Shown here one piece after another: positions 32,906 through 41,633 of a stretch of 64,000 nucleotides of DNA (position 1 is the first letter of the stretch; every line of letters begins with the position of its first letter). Source of the stretch: JAPLHP01 sp963720375 (GTDB lineage: Bacteria > Chloroflexota > Dehalococcoidia > UBA2247 > RBG-13-53-26); assembly GCA_963720375.1 (NCBI GenBank), contig CAVRFM010000004.1, positions 1 through 64,000 of the forward strand, in the 5' to 3' direction. Below the pieces are notes generated by a model. The model had not been told where the DNA came from. It worked only from the letters and a program-made list of their open reading frames with translations, and did no database searches. Position numbers and translations under genes: made by a program.

Positions 32906-33400
32906 GTGGACACGGGGAATCATGAACTTAACAGAAAGCAACGGGGACTTCCGGCGCGTCTCTTTGCCGCAGTGACCGGACCGACTGGCTTAGGCCGGTT
33001 CGTCAGGTTCGGCTTGGTGGGCCTGAGCGGGGTCCTGGTGGATATGCCCATATTCTGGGCTCTGAGCAGTGTAGCTCACATGCGTGATCTCATAGCCATA
33101 CTCCCTGCCTATGCCGCCGCCACTATCTGGAACTTCACGTTCAATGATATATGGACCTTCCGCGACAGGCGCGAGAAGACACTGCCAGCCACTCTGATAC
33201 GTGCTGGCAAGTTTGGTCTGGTGAGCTTGCTGCCCTTGGCCTACAGGTTGGCGGCATACTACCTGCTGACACGGGTCTCGGATGTCGGAAGGCTGCTGGC
33301 CTATGCGATTGCCATTGTGGTGGGCATGTTGTGGAATTTCGGCATTAACTTCCTGTGGACGTGGAGGAAACGCAGCCAGCAGATTGAGTCAGAGAACTGA
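32906..33400 (+). CDS. GtrA-family membrane protein
   Basis: A 164-residue protein with four hydrophobic segments and GtrA motifs: FVRFGLVGLSGVLVDMPIFW near 31, TIWNFTFNDIWTFRDRR near 73 and VVGMLWNFGINFLWTWRKR near 138. GtrA proteins take part in moving polyprenol-linked sugars across the membrane. No glycosyltransferase is adjacent. It starts at a GTG without a clear SD. Its 3' end overlaps that of amrA on the other strand by 12 bases. Confidence 0.82.
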   Translation: MDTGNHELNRKQRGLPARLFAAVTGPTGLGRFVRFGLVGLSGVLVDMPIFWALSSVAHMRDLIAILPAYAAATIWNFTFNDIWTFRDRREKTLPATLIRAGKFGLVSLLPLAYRLAAYYLLTRVSDVGRLLAYAIAIVVGMLWNFGINFLWTWRKRSQQIESEN

Positions 33401-33931
33401 GTATCTTTTGACCTGGAAGCGGTAGAGCTTTACGGGCTCTTGGGGCAGGATCCCTGCTTTGTGGCGGCAGATGTCGATCTGGTATTCTGCAGTATCGACG
33501 CCTTCAAGATCGGGAAGCAGCAGTCCTCTCCGCCTCCCACTCTCCACGATGACCCCGTATCTCTTCGGGTCAAGCTGGTCTATGCTCTCCACCGGCTCTG
33601 GCTTAGTGAGGACATCTACGCTGTAGCTCAGATGAGGAAGTTCGGCTGGTGTCACCGGAGGGAAACGAGGGTCCCGTGTGGCTGAGCTGACGGCATTGTT
33701 CATAATCTCCTCAGCCACATTTGATTGAGTGGGTTCAAATGTGCCGATGCAGCCTCGCAGTTCCCCGAATTTTTTTATGGAAACGAATACGCCTGCCCGT
33801 TCCTTCATCTCAGTCGTCAGCGCTGTTGGTTTTGTGACATAACCCCCCTTGACATAACTTTCCACGGTTTCCTTGGCCAGGCGGGTCAGTGGGTGCAATC
33901 GTTTTGTTGTTTCGTTGCTATTGGGGTCCAT
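33389..33931 (-). CDS. amrA: AmmeMemoRadiSam system protein A (AMMECR1 domain)
   Basis: A 180-residue AMMECR1-domain protein: GVFVSIKKFGELRGCIGTFE near 48 with the invariant LRGCIG, DPRFPPVT near 88 and the VIVESGRRRGLLLPDLEG segment near 128. It directly follows amrS (stop and ATG adjoin: TAGATG). Together with AmrB (8102-8944) it forms the AmmeMemoRadiSam set. The function of the set is unknown; human AMMECR1 and MEMO1 are distant relatives. Confidence 0.9.
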   Translation of the reverse strand: MDPNSNETTKRLHPLTRLAKETVESYVKGGYVTKPTALTTEMKERAGVFVSIKKFGELRGCIGTFEPTQSNVAEEIMNNAVSSATRDPRFPPVTPAELPHLSYSVDVLTKPEPVESIDQLDPKRYGVIVESGRRRGLLLPDLEGVDTAEYQIDICRHKAGILPQEPVKLYRFQVKRYSVL

Positions 33932-34975
33932 CTAGGCGCACCTTTCAACTATTCTTGATCTTATGTTCAAGTCGGCACCGCAAGACTGACACTTGGAATC
34001 ACTAAGGCCCAACAGTTGGACCTGGTAGCCCCAACGCTTTATAGCGATTTTACCACAGGAGTAGCAGATGGTGTTCTCGCCAGGGTGGCCAGGGATATTG
34101 CCAGCATAAACAAAGCGCAGTCCGGCTTCGCGCCCAATAGCCAGAGCCCGCTCCAGGGTGGCTGTAGGGGTCGGTGACAGGTGTTTCATCAAATGGTGCG
34201 GGTAGAAACGGGTGACATGCCAGGGAGTCAGTTCGCCCAGCTCAGCCACAATCCAGGAGGCTATCGCCTTTAGTTGCTCCTCATCATCGTTCATAGTGGG
34301 GATGAGGTTGGTCACTACCTCCACATGCATGCACCACTTTTCCTTAGCGCGCTTGGCAACCTCAAGTATACCTCGCCATTTAGCTACCTTGGCCAGGTTC
34401 CGGTAAAAAGCGTCGGAGAAGCCCTTTATATCCACCCGCCAGGCATCGAGGAAAGGGCCTATGGTGTCCAGGGCCTCTGCAGTGAGAAAGCCGTTGGTCA
34501 CATAAACCGTGTAGAGCTTATTCTGCCTGGCCAGCCTGGCTGAATCCAGGGTGTACTCGAACCAGATGGCCGGCTCATTATAGGTCCAGGCAATGCCGGC
34601 ACAACCATTTCGCTTAGTCGCCTCTATAGCGGCCTCGGGAGAGATGATTTGAGAGCCAGCGGGTAGTTCCTCTACACAGGCTATCTGCCAGTTCTGGCAG
34701 TCCTGACAGTGGAAGTTACACCCCCAGCCACCCAGCGAGAAAACCTGACTGCCGGGGAAAAAGTGAAAGAGAGGTTTCTTTTCGATGGGATCGACAGCCG
34801 CTGAAGACACTATGGCATAGTTCAGGGTGTAAAGCTTTCCCTCTTTATTGTGACGTACTTTACATAAACCTAACTTGTCGGGATTGATAACGCATTCCCA
34901 TTGACAGACATGGCAGCGCACCCGCGAGTTGGGGAGTTGTTCATAGAGCATGGCCTCTCGCAGGTTCTGTTTCAT
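33932..34975 (-). CDS. amrS: AmmeMemoRadiSam system radical SAM enzyme
   Basis: A 347-residue radical-SAM protein. The cluster motif is GGWGCNFHCQDCQNWQIAC near 83 (CxxxCxxC). It has N-terminal Cys pairs (VRCHVCQWECVINPDKLGLC) and a C-terminal zinc-ribbon-like part (CYSCGK and CQSCGADL). The TYNEPAIWFEY and VYVTNGF segments are typical of the AmrS/PflA-related group. It is encoded immediately upstream of amrA, inside a five-gene operon with rsfS and an NAD-salvage fusion. Substrate unknown. Confidence 0.92.
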   Translation of the reverse strand: MKQNLREAMLYEQLPNSRVRCHVCQWECVINPDKLGLCKVRHNKEGKLYTLNYAIVSSAAVDPIEKKPLFHFFPGSQVFSLGGWGCNFHCQDCQNWQIACVEELPAGSQIISPEAAIEATKRNGCAGIAWTYNEPAIWFEYTLDSARLARQNKLYTVYVTNGFLTAEALDTIGPFLDAWRVDIKGFSDAFYRNLAKVAKWRGILEVAKRAKEKWCMHVEVVTNLIPTMNDDEEQLKAIASWIVAELGELTPWHVTRFYPHHLMKHLSPTPTATLERALAIGREAGLRFVYAGNIPGHPGENTICYSCGKIAIKRWGYQVQLLGLSDSKCQSCGADLNIRSRIVERCA

Positions 34976-34987
34976 TGTCTGAGCCTA

Positions 34988-35332
34988 TCAGATCATCTTG
35001 ACTATGACAGGGGCCTCGCCCCACAGACTCTCCAGTTGGTAGTATTCCCTCTCGAATGGGGTGAATATATGGACAATGATATTCCCCACGTCCAGCAATA
35101 CCCATCCAGAGCTGGCTGTCCCCTCGTAGTGGTAGAGGTTAACAGATTCCTTTCTTAATGCCTCGTCAATGGCTTCATGGATAGCCTCGATCTGCCGGTC
35201 ATTGTCCGCGCTGCAGATAACGAAGTAATCAGCAAAGGAGCAGACCTTTCTGATATCCAGCAGCACTACGTCCGAGGCCTGCTTATCTGCAGCTATTTCG
35301 ACAATCTTCTTAGCCAGTTCTACAGCTTCCAA
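34988..35332 (-). CDS. rsfS: Ribosomal silencing factor RsfS
   Basis: A 114-residue Iojap-family protein that binds uL14 and keeps the subunits apart in starvation. Typical segments: DVVLLDIRKVCSFADYFVIC near 21, VNLYHYEGTASSGWVLLDVG near 64 and VHIFTPFEREYYQLESLWGE near 87. It starts at a TTG with aaggta upstream. It is the third gene of the operon, between the nicotinamidase-NAPRTase fusion and amrS; in many bacteria the neighbour is nadD, so an NAD link is retained here in another form. Confidence 0.92.
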   Translation of the reverse strand: MEAVELAKKIVEIAADKQASDVVLLDIRKVCSFADYFVICSADNDRQIEAIHEAIDEALRKESVNLYHYEGTASSGWVLLDVGNIIVHIFTPFEREYYQLESLWGEAPVIVKMI

Positions 35333-35358
35333 GGGTACCTTACTTACGTTTCAACTCC

Positions 35359-36888
35359 TCACATCACTCGCTTCAGGCGGGGGTTAGGGGTGATTCCGGG
35401 GATTCGCCCCCGTTTAGCGATGGGCTTGCCTGCCACTTCATGCAGATCAGCCGTGAAATCAATCGGCCTGGCTCCGCTGATATAACTCCCCACCCCAAAG
35501 GCATCAACAGGAGCCTTATTTTCAATAAAGGACTTGATACGGTCCGGGTCGATACCTCCGCTGACAAAGATTTTTACCTCTTTGAAACCAGCCAAGTCAA
35601 GCCTGGCCCTGGTCTCCTTGACGAGGTCAGGCGTGACCTTGCCCCTTTCGGCCGGTGTATCCAGCCTTACTCCCTGGAGACGGCCGTGCATTTCTCGAGC
35701 CACGGTGATGCTTTCTTCGGTCTCATCCCTGAAGGTATCCACCAGGGTGATGCGGGGTACTTCCGGTGGCATATGTTTATCGAAGGCCAGGGTAGCGGTC
35801 AACGTGTCGCCCATCACTATGATCAGGGCGTGGGGTATGGTGCCTGTAGGAGGGATGCCTGCTATCTTAGCGCCAGCCATGCTGGAGCAGCCAGTGCAAC
35901 CGCCGACGATAGCAGCATAGTCCATGACGCCGGCCACTGAAGGGTGAACATGACGAGCACCAAAACTGATGATAGGGATTCCCCGGGCCGCCTCGACGCA
36001 TTCTCTGGCAGCGGTGGCCCAGCCGCTGCAGTGGGACAGCATCCCCAGATAGGCAGTCTCATATGCCCCGTAGCTCTGGTAAGAGGCAGTCATTCTGAGC
36101 ACTACCTCTTTTCTGTCGAAGGAATCTCCTTCAGAAAGAGACCAGACCTCCCTCTTCCCCTGGGGCAGTATCTTGTCCAGCAGGGCATGAACTTCGTGCA
36201 TACCGCACAGGAGTCCTGGCTTGGTGGCGAAGACTTCCATAGTGGCCACCGGATTGATACCTTCGCGCTTCAGGATCTCCACTGTTCTCAGGAAGTATAT
36301 GTCTGCGGTCTCTCCGGATAGGATGGACTCGGAAACTTCAAATCGAGGGGAGGGCGTTTTTATTGTTGATGCCCTGGTCAATCTGGCTCCCAGAACCTTT
36401 TCCATATGTTCCAGAGCAAACCTGTGGGCGGAGAAATCGAAGGAGGCAACGCAATCGACCGGTACCTCCACTTCGTAGTGCCGGTTGCGGGCATCAGCCA
36501 CGGTGTGCAGAACACAGATATTGGTGCATACCCCGCAGATAATTAACTTCTCGGGGTGCAGAGTTTCCAGCTTCTTTTCGAGGGAGGTATTGAAGAAGGC
36601 GCTGTAGTGGCTCTTGGGTATTATCTCACCAGAGCAGCGGGTAAGTTCAGGGATGAGCTCTGCTTCTATCGTGCCGGCTATGCAGTGTGGGGGGAACATC
36701 TTGAACTCCGGATCATCCGGGTGGTGACTGTCGCAAAGGTAGAAGACCTTTGACCCCTGAGCGATTTCGTCCTCCAATAACTGCTGAATGCCGGGGATAA
36801 TGCGGCGGGCGCTGTCACCACAGTAAAGTGGATGCCCTTCTTCCAGAAAACCCCTAACCATATCGATCACTATGACAGCTCTGGCCAT
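35359..36888 (-). CDS. Nicotinamidase-nicotinate phosphoribosyltransferase fusion
   Basis: A 509-residue bifunctional protein. Residues 1-170 are an isochorismatase-type nicotinamidase: VIVIDMVRGFLEEGHPLYCG with the catalytic Asp, HPDDPEFKMFPPHC, and GVCTNICVLHTVADAR with the nucleophilic Cys near 120. Residues 180-509 are a type II NAPRTase: FEVSESILSGETADIYFLRT, FGARHVHPS, GGCTGCSSMAG, DTFRDE and FVSGGIDPDRI with VDAFGVGSYI. Together they would turn nicotinamide into nicotinate and then nicotinate mononucleotide, the first two steps of deamidating NAD salvage, on one chain. A good SD (gagagg) precedes it, and it lies 2 bases after a small gene of unknown role. Confidence 0.9.
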   Translation of the reverse strand: MARAVIVIDMVRGFLEEGHPLYCGDSARRIIPGIQQLLEDEIAQGSKVFYLCDSHHPDDPEFKMFPPHCIAGTIEAELIPELTRCSGEIIPKSHYSAFFNTSLEKKLETLHPEKLIICGVCTNICVLHTVADARNRHYEVEVPVDCVASFDFSAHRFALEHMEKVLGARLTRASTIKTPSPRFEVSESILSGETADIYFLRTVEILKREGINPVATMEVFATKPGLLCGMHEVHALLDKILPQGKREVWSLSEGDSFDRKEVVLRMTASYQSYGAYETAYLGMLSHCSGWATAARECVEAARGIPIISFGARHVHPSVAGVMDYAAIVGGCTGCSSMAGAKIAGIPPTGTIPHALIIVMGDTLTATLAFDKHMPPEVPRITLVDTFRDETEESITVAREMHGRLQGVRLDTPAERGKVTPDLVKETRARLDLAGFKEVKIFVSGGIDPDRIKSFIENKAPVDAFGVGSYISGARPIDFTADLHEVAGKPIAKRGRIPGITPNPRLKRVM

Positions 36889-36890
36889 TG

Positions 36891-37214
36891 CTACGTTCCT
36901 CTCTTAGAGTGAGCCGTTGCGCTCTGCCTGATGGCAAATTCTCCCACCAGCGAAGCTGCTTTGCCGTAATCCCCGGCGTCGAAGGCTTCCAATGCTTCTT
37001 CCAGAAGGCGGACTTCTCCAAGCAGGTTAGCTGACATAGCGCCGCCAACGCAGCACCTCCCTACATCAGCCCGCCAGAAAAGGGCCTCTTTGATCTCCAG
37101 TATCCTCTTAATCTCTTCGCGGCACTGGCTGGCCTCAACGGGTTTGAGCAACCTTTCTCTGAGTGACTCCACCAGCTCTCTGGTGATTATGAGCATTTGG
37201 TCATCTTTCAACAT
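36891..37214 (-). CDS. Small hypothetical protein at the head of the NAD-salvage operon
   Basis: A 107-residue, mainly helical protein with no family I recognise (for example LIITRELVESLRERLLKPVE, then FWRADVGRCCVGGAMSANLL). It has two adjacent cysteines near 54. The stop is 2 bases before the start of the nicotinamidase-NAPRTase gene, so the two are surely co-translated. ATGs at 37214 and 37196 are both possible. A role in NAD salvage can only be inferred from position. Confidence 0.6.
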   Translation of the reverse strand: MLKDDQMLIITRELVESLRERLLKPVEASQCREEIKRILEIKEALFWRADVGRCCVGGAMSANLLGEVRLLEEALEAFDAGDYGKAASLVGEFAIRQSATAHSKRGT

Positions 37215-37448
37215 TGAGGTCCGGCAATTCCTGAAACATTATCGTATGAAACTGGGGATAGCTTACTGCAAACCACTCGATTATGTCCATCAGGCTGCGG
37301 GGCATGCGGTTACAGGAGAAATCTCGATTTACTCAGGGGGGTTTGGCCTTTGTGGTAACGGCTGCGCAGCAACGTAAATCAGAGCCGTTGAGGTTTCAAC
37401 AGAATGTGAACGCGTGTGTGGATGCAACAGATCAGCAATCCGTCAGAC

Positions 37449-38954
37449 TCAAACCCACTTGAACCCGTGATCGAGGAAGACGTCCAGGCAAGCCTCTGCC
37501 ACAGTCGGGTCGTAAAGTACAGCCTTACACTTGTTTATTTCCTTCAAAGCTGTGTCCAGACCGAGAGCTGGCCGGTAAGCCCGGTGGAAGGTCATGGCTT
37601 CCACAACGTCGGCCACAGCAATGATCCGTGCCTCCAGCTCGATGTTTTCACCCTGAAGAGCCGAAGGATAGCCTGATCCGTCGAGTCTTTCATGATGCTG
37701 GAAAACGACCTTGGCAATCGGCCAGGGGAATTCTATGCTTTTCAAGATGTCATAGGCTGACTGTGGATGGGATTTGATCAGGGCGAATTCCACATCGGTC
37801 AATCGGCCGGGCTTGGTGAGAATGTCACTGGGAATGAATATCTTACCCAGGTCGTGGAGAAGTCCCGCTACGCGGATGACCTGGATCTTCTCTGATGAAA
37901 GGTGCATTTGCCGAGCTATGGCACAGGCAAGCTGCTTCACCCGCTCCTGGTGACCGGCTGTGTAGCGATCCCTCATTTCCACTGTCAATGATATGGCCTG
38001 GATTACACTCTCTACAGTCGATTCCAGCTGTCTGAAGGTTTGCTGGACTTGTTCTTCTGCCTGCCTGCGTTCCGTGATATCCCTGTGGATACCCCGATAG
38101 CCACGAAGTACTCCGTCCCCATCAAAAAATGGCATGCCGCTGCTTTCCAGGAAAACTGTGTGACCGTCCTTACGTGATTTCGCCATCTGGACGAACTTGA
38201 AGGGTTTTTCCGAGGCGATAGTAGATGAAAGAACGTTAATCAAGCGGTTTGCTTCCTGTAGAGGCATAAGGTCGAAGAGGGTTTTCCCCAGCACTTCTTC
38301 AGGTTCGTAGCCCAGTATGTCCCTCACTTTGGGATTGACGTAAGTGTAGACAGACTTGTCATTCAACTCCCACACCAAGTCACTAGTCGTCTCGAGCAGA
38401 TCGCGGAACCGCTCGCTGCTATCGTGCAAATCCTCCTCGGTGGGCCTGTGCCCGGTGGCGTCTTTGATCACGGCGACTGCTCCGACCACCTTCCCCTTTT
38501 TCCGCCACGGAGAAAACTGGATCCGGAGCTTCAATTGTTCACCTGATCTGGCGTATGCTTCTGCCTCAAAGGGAGACACTCCCTGGTCCGATAGAGTCTG
38601 ATTGAGGCGGGATAACATACCGATGGCACTCTTTGGAGGGAACATCTTCAGGGTTTCGAATGGTCTTCCCAGGATCTCTTCTTCGGGGTAACCGCTGATA
38701 TCTACTATGGCCTTGTTGATGCCGACAATAGTGCCAGCCGTGTCAATCAAAGCCAGGCCGTCAGTAATGATATCGAGGAGTGCCTGGAACTTGTCCTCCG
38801 CACCCAGGTCTACCCTGTTTGGGGGGTAGTCTGGGGCCGTTACGAGAACATCCAGACACTCTCTGCCCAAATCTCTTCCTGCTTCTGGCATTATTGAGGT
38901 GCCCCCTTCTGGGATTACAGGCTGGGCTGGTCTGCTATCACTGGCTTGTACCAT
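37449..38954 (-). CDS. PAS-PAS-HD-GYP signalling protein
   Basis: A 501-residue soluble regulator. Two PAS domains (about 50-165 and 180-300) are followed by a short coiled linker and an HD-GYP phosphodiesterase domain (about 320-500). The HD-GYP residues are seen in YTAGHQERVKQLACAIARQM, GLLHDLGKIFIP, KSHPQSAYDIL and HHERLDGSGYP. Such domains hydrolyse cyclic di-GMP or related dinucleotides. There is no membrane segment and no GGDEF domain. A paralogue with a receiver domain follows upstream on the same strand, 276 bases away. Confidence 0.9.
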   Translation of the reverse strand: MVQASDSRPAQPVIPEGGTSIMPEAGRDLGRECLDVLVTAPDYPPNRVDLGAEDKFQALLDIITDGLALIDTAGTIVGINKAIVDISGYPEEEILGRPFETLKMFPPKSAIGMLSRLNQTLSDQGVSPFEAEAYARSGEQLKLRIQFSPWRKKGKVVGAVAVIKDATGHRPTEEDLHDSSERFRDLLETTSDLVWELNDKSVYTYVNPKVRDILGYEPEEVLGKTLFDLMPLQEANRLINVLSSTIASEKPFKFVQMAKSRKDGHTVFLESSGMPFFDGDGVLRGYRGIHRDITERRQAEEQVQQTFRQLESTVESVIQAISLTVEMRDRYTAGHQERVKQLACAIARQMHLSSEKIQVIRVAGLLHDLGKIFIPSDILTKPGRLTDVEFALIKSHPQSAYDILKSIEFPWPIAKVVFQHHERLDGSGYPSALQGENIELEARIIAVADVVEAMTFHRAYRPALGLDTALKEINKCKAVLYDPTVAEACLDVFLDHGFKWV

Positions 38955-39230
38955 GTTCGTGATACGAGTTTACTAGGCCATGCTTACAGGAATACCTCAA
39001 AGAGGCGGTTTGCCGTCACAAAAAGCTAACACTGCGCATTAATGTCAGGCATGGCGAATGTGTGTTTAGGATTTCATGACGTGGTGGATAGATGATAGAG
39101 TTGGCTCAAACCACCAGGAGTTATAGGGCCTTGTGCAGTGGACATGCAGATGGCACATTACAGGCAGATGTGGCTTAGAGGCTGAAGCAGTATGGATGAA
39201 CGATCCTGTAAAGACAGGTGGGATGCTGGG

Positions 39231-41186
39231 TTAAGCTACCGACACCCTTTCTGGTTCGAACGTGAAACCTTTGTCAGCGAAAAGCCTCAGACAGGCATCC
39301 ACTGCGTTGGGGTCATAAAGGAGGCCGCTATTCTTGGAAATCTCTTTCAGGGCTTCTGTTATACCGAGAGCCGGTCGGTAGGGTCGATTAGAGGACATGG
39401 CTTCCACAACGTCAGCCACCGTCAGGATACGCGCTTCCAAGAGAATTTCCTTGTCCTTGATGCCTAGAGGATAGCCGGAGCCATTTATTTTTTCATGATG
39501 CTGCAGCACGATCTTGGCGATGGGCCAGGGGAATTCTACTGTTTTCAATATATCGTACCCAGACTGGGAATGGGTTTTGATTATGGCGAATTCGATTTCG
39601 GACAACTTGCCAGCCTTACTGAGGATTTCTATCGGTACGGATATCTTACCCAGATCGTGTACGAGTCCAGCCGTGCGAACTGCCTTCATCTGTTCACTTG
39701 AAAGGCTCATTTCTTTGGCTATGGCGCAGGCAAGCTGGGTTACCCGCCGTTGATGGCCTGCTGTGTAGGGGTCCCTCGTTTCCACTGCCGATGTTATGAC
39801 CTGGATAGTACCATCCAGAGCTTCCTCAAGTTTTTCGAAGCTCTGTTTGAGTTGTTCCTCAGCCCGCTTGCGATCAGCAACGTCGTGCAGGACACCCATT
39901 ATCTCAATGGGCCGTCCATCTTGGCCGTAGATGAAACTCACTGTGGTGGACACCCAGGTGGTGGAGCCATCATTACGTTTGAGCTCCAGGTCCAGCGTCT
40001 GTGATTTGAAAATCGTCTCAAGATCATTTTCCCCTGCTGTCATTGCTGCAGCGAAGGCTTTTGAGGCAAGTTCAAGAGAGGCAGGAGTTAAGCTGTCTTC
40101 GATGCCACGAGCCATGGCTTCCTCAACGCTGTAGCCCAGCAGACGTGTGATAGAAGGACTCATATAGGCAGGCCGCAGGTTCATGTTGGTGACCCAGATG
40201 ACATCTGAGATATTCTCAGCCAGCAGGCGGTAGCGTCTCTCACTGTCTCCCAGAGCCTCTTCTGCCCGCTTGCGCCGGGTCATGTCGCGGGTGACTCCCA
40301 GGTAACCAGTTATCTGGCCGTTTGAATCGCGCAGGTAGTTGACCTTGTTTTCCGCCCAGATGGTGGAGCCATCCTTGCAGCTTAGCTCCACCTCCATTGT
40401 GATGATGCGGTTTGGGTTGTATTGCCCCGTGCGTTCCTTGGCGTCTTCTTCGGCCATGATACGCATGGCGGTCTCCAGAGACGCCGGGGTCATGTTTTCT
40501 TCCAGCGGTTGGGTCAAGGCTTCCTCAACGGTGTAGCCCCGTACACGTGTCACAGACGAACTGACATAGGTGTACTTCAGGTTGGTACCCATAGTCCAGA
40601 TGACGTCTGACAGGTTCTCAGCCAGCAGGCGGTAGCGAGCCTCACTCTCCCTTATAGCCTGATCTGCCTGCTGGCGCTCGCTGATGTCGCGCTCCAGGTT
40701 TCGATTGGCCTTTGCCATCTTGTCTTCAAGCTTACGGATGAGAGCCTCGTTGTACCTTTTCAAATAGACTGATTCCTCTTTAATCGTCTGGGGAGAGGCC
40801 ACTAATTTACCAGCCGTTTGCTCCTTGAGAATCTCCTGCACTAGCGCTAGTAAAGCTTCTGGTTCGGCCGGCTTGACTAAGAATCGCTCTGCCCCCAGGC
40901 TCAGGGCGAATTCCTTATCCCTGGGATCTGTGTATGTGGCGGAGTAAAAAACGAAGGGAATCTTCCGTAGCTGCTTGTCCCCCTTCCACTCGCGGCACAG
41001 GGTGAAGCCGTCCATGCCTGACATCAGGATGTCGGAGAGTATTATATCCGGCGGATTCCCTAGGGCTGCCTTAAGCGCCTCAACGCCATTGGCCGCCGAA
41101 GCTACCTTGTGGCCATGGCCTTCCAGAAGCACCTTCAGCATGTACAGATCCTGCTTGTTATCGTCTGCGATCAGCATTGTGCTCAT
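39231..41186 (-). CDS. Receiver-PAS-PAS-HD-GYP signalling protein
   Basis: A 651-residue response regulator. A receiver domain covers 1-120 (phospho-acceptor Asp in DIILSDILMSGMDGF, Lys in FLVKPAEPEAL). Then come a coiled linker, two PAS domains (about 185-305 and 310-435) and an HD-GYP domain (about 455-640) with YTAGHQRRVTQLACAIAKEM, GLVHDLGKISVP, THSQSGYDIL and HHEKINGSGYP. It should be a phosphorylation-controlled cyclic-dinucleotide phosphodiesterase. Its HD-GYP part is very close to that of the neighbouring protein, so the pair arose by duplication. No histidine kinase is nearby. Confidence 0.9.
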   Translation of the reverse strand: MSTMLIADDNKQDLYMLKVLLEGHGHKVASAANGVEALKAALGNPPDIILSDILMSGMDGFTLCREWKGDKQLRKIPFVFYSATYTDPRDKEFALSLGAERFLVKPAEPEALLALVQEILKEQTAGKLVASPQTIKEESVYLKRYNEALIRKLEDKMAKANRNLERDISERQQADQAIRESEARYRLLAENLSDVIWTMGTNLKYTYVSSSVTRVRGYTVEEALTQPLEENMTPASLETAMRIMAEEDAKERTGQYNPNRIITMEVELSCKDGSTIWAENKVNYLRDSNGQITGYLGVTRDMTRRKRAEEALGDSERRYRLLAENISDVIWVTNMNLRPAYMSPSITRLLGYSVEEAMARGIEDSLTPASLELASKAFAAAMTAGENDLETIFKSQTLDLELKRNDGSTTWVSTTVSFIYGQDGRPIEIMGVLHDVADRKRAEEQLKQSFEKLEEALDGTIQVITSAVETRDPYTAGHQRRVTQLACAIAKEMSLSSEQMKAVRTAGLVHDLGKISVPIEILSKAGKLSEIEFAIIKTHSQSGYDILKTVEFPWPIAKIVLQHHEKINGSGYPLGIKDKEILLEARILTVADVVEAMSSNRPYRPALGITEALKEISKNSGLLYDPNAVDACLRLFADKGFTFEPERVSVA

Positions 41187-41515
41187 GATCCATCACATTC
41201 CCCGGGCGATTGGTCAGGCATCGCTCAATTCCGGTTTTAGATGCTTTTCCCCCATTTCTCCAGCCCTAGCTTCTGGCTAGCCTCCGGGTGATGAATAGGC
41301 AGAGGTATGACGAACACAAGCCCAGTATATTACTTTACTTAGAGAGATGCAACATCTAGGATTATTACTTATTAGATATATTGTCGATATGCCAAGCGGG
41401 GGAGGCGTATAGATGGTGATTGTGGAGGGGTGATAATTGAATCGTGGTGCTGCCGATACGGTCACTGTTCAAGTAGATCCCGTTCACCGTAATCCGTGGA
41501 TTCTGCTACGCTTGG
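41187..41515. other. Intergenic stretch without a recognised gene
   Basis: No coding frame is convincing and I saw no RNA gene. The upstream region of the receiver-PAS-HD-GYP gene lies here; no clear promoter was recognised. It leads into the palindromic repeat at 41516. Confidence 0.35.
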
Positions 41516-41596
41516 TGTCATTCCCACGCAAGTGGGAATCCAGCACCAATTGAAAAGGGCAGTATCTTCTGGATTCCTGCTTCCGCAGGAATGACA
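41516..41596. repeat. Palindromic MITE/REP-like repeat
   Basis: The outer arms tgtcattcc (41516-41524) and ggaatgaca (41588-41596) and the inner arms ggaatccag / ctggattcc (41535-41543, 41569-41577) pair with each other. Each half is itself a small hairpin (ttcccacgcaagtgggaa, ttcctgcttccgcaggaa). This form, mirrored gtcattcc-ggaatccag units, is a common dispersed repeat in environmental bacterial genomes. It sits downstream of the AOR cluster. Confidence 0.8.
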
Positions 41597-41633
41597 TATG
41601 GAAGGATCCATGGATTCAGGGTTCAGCCTCAAA

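Noticed and set aside
41516..41596. Possible CRISPR repeat unit
   Set aside because: It is a single mirrored palindrome without repeated spacers. No CRISPR array or cas gene was seen in the window.
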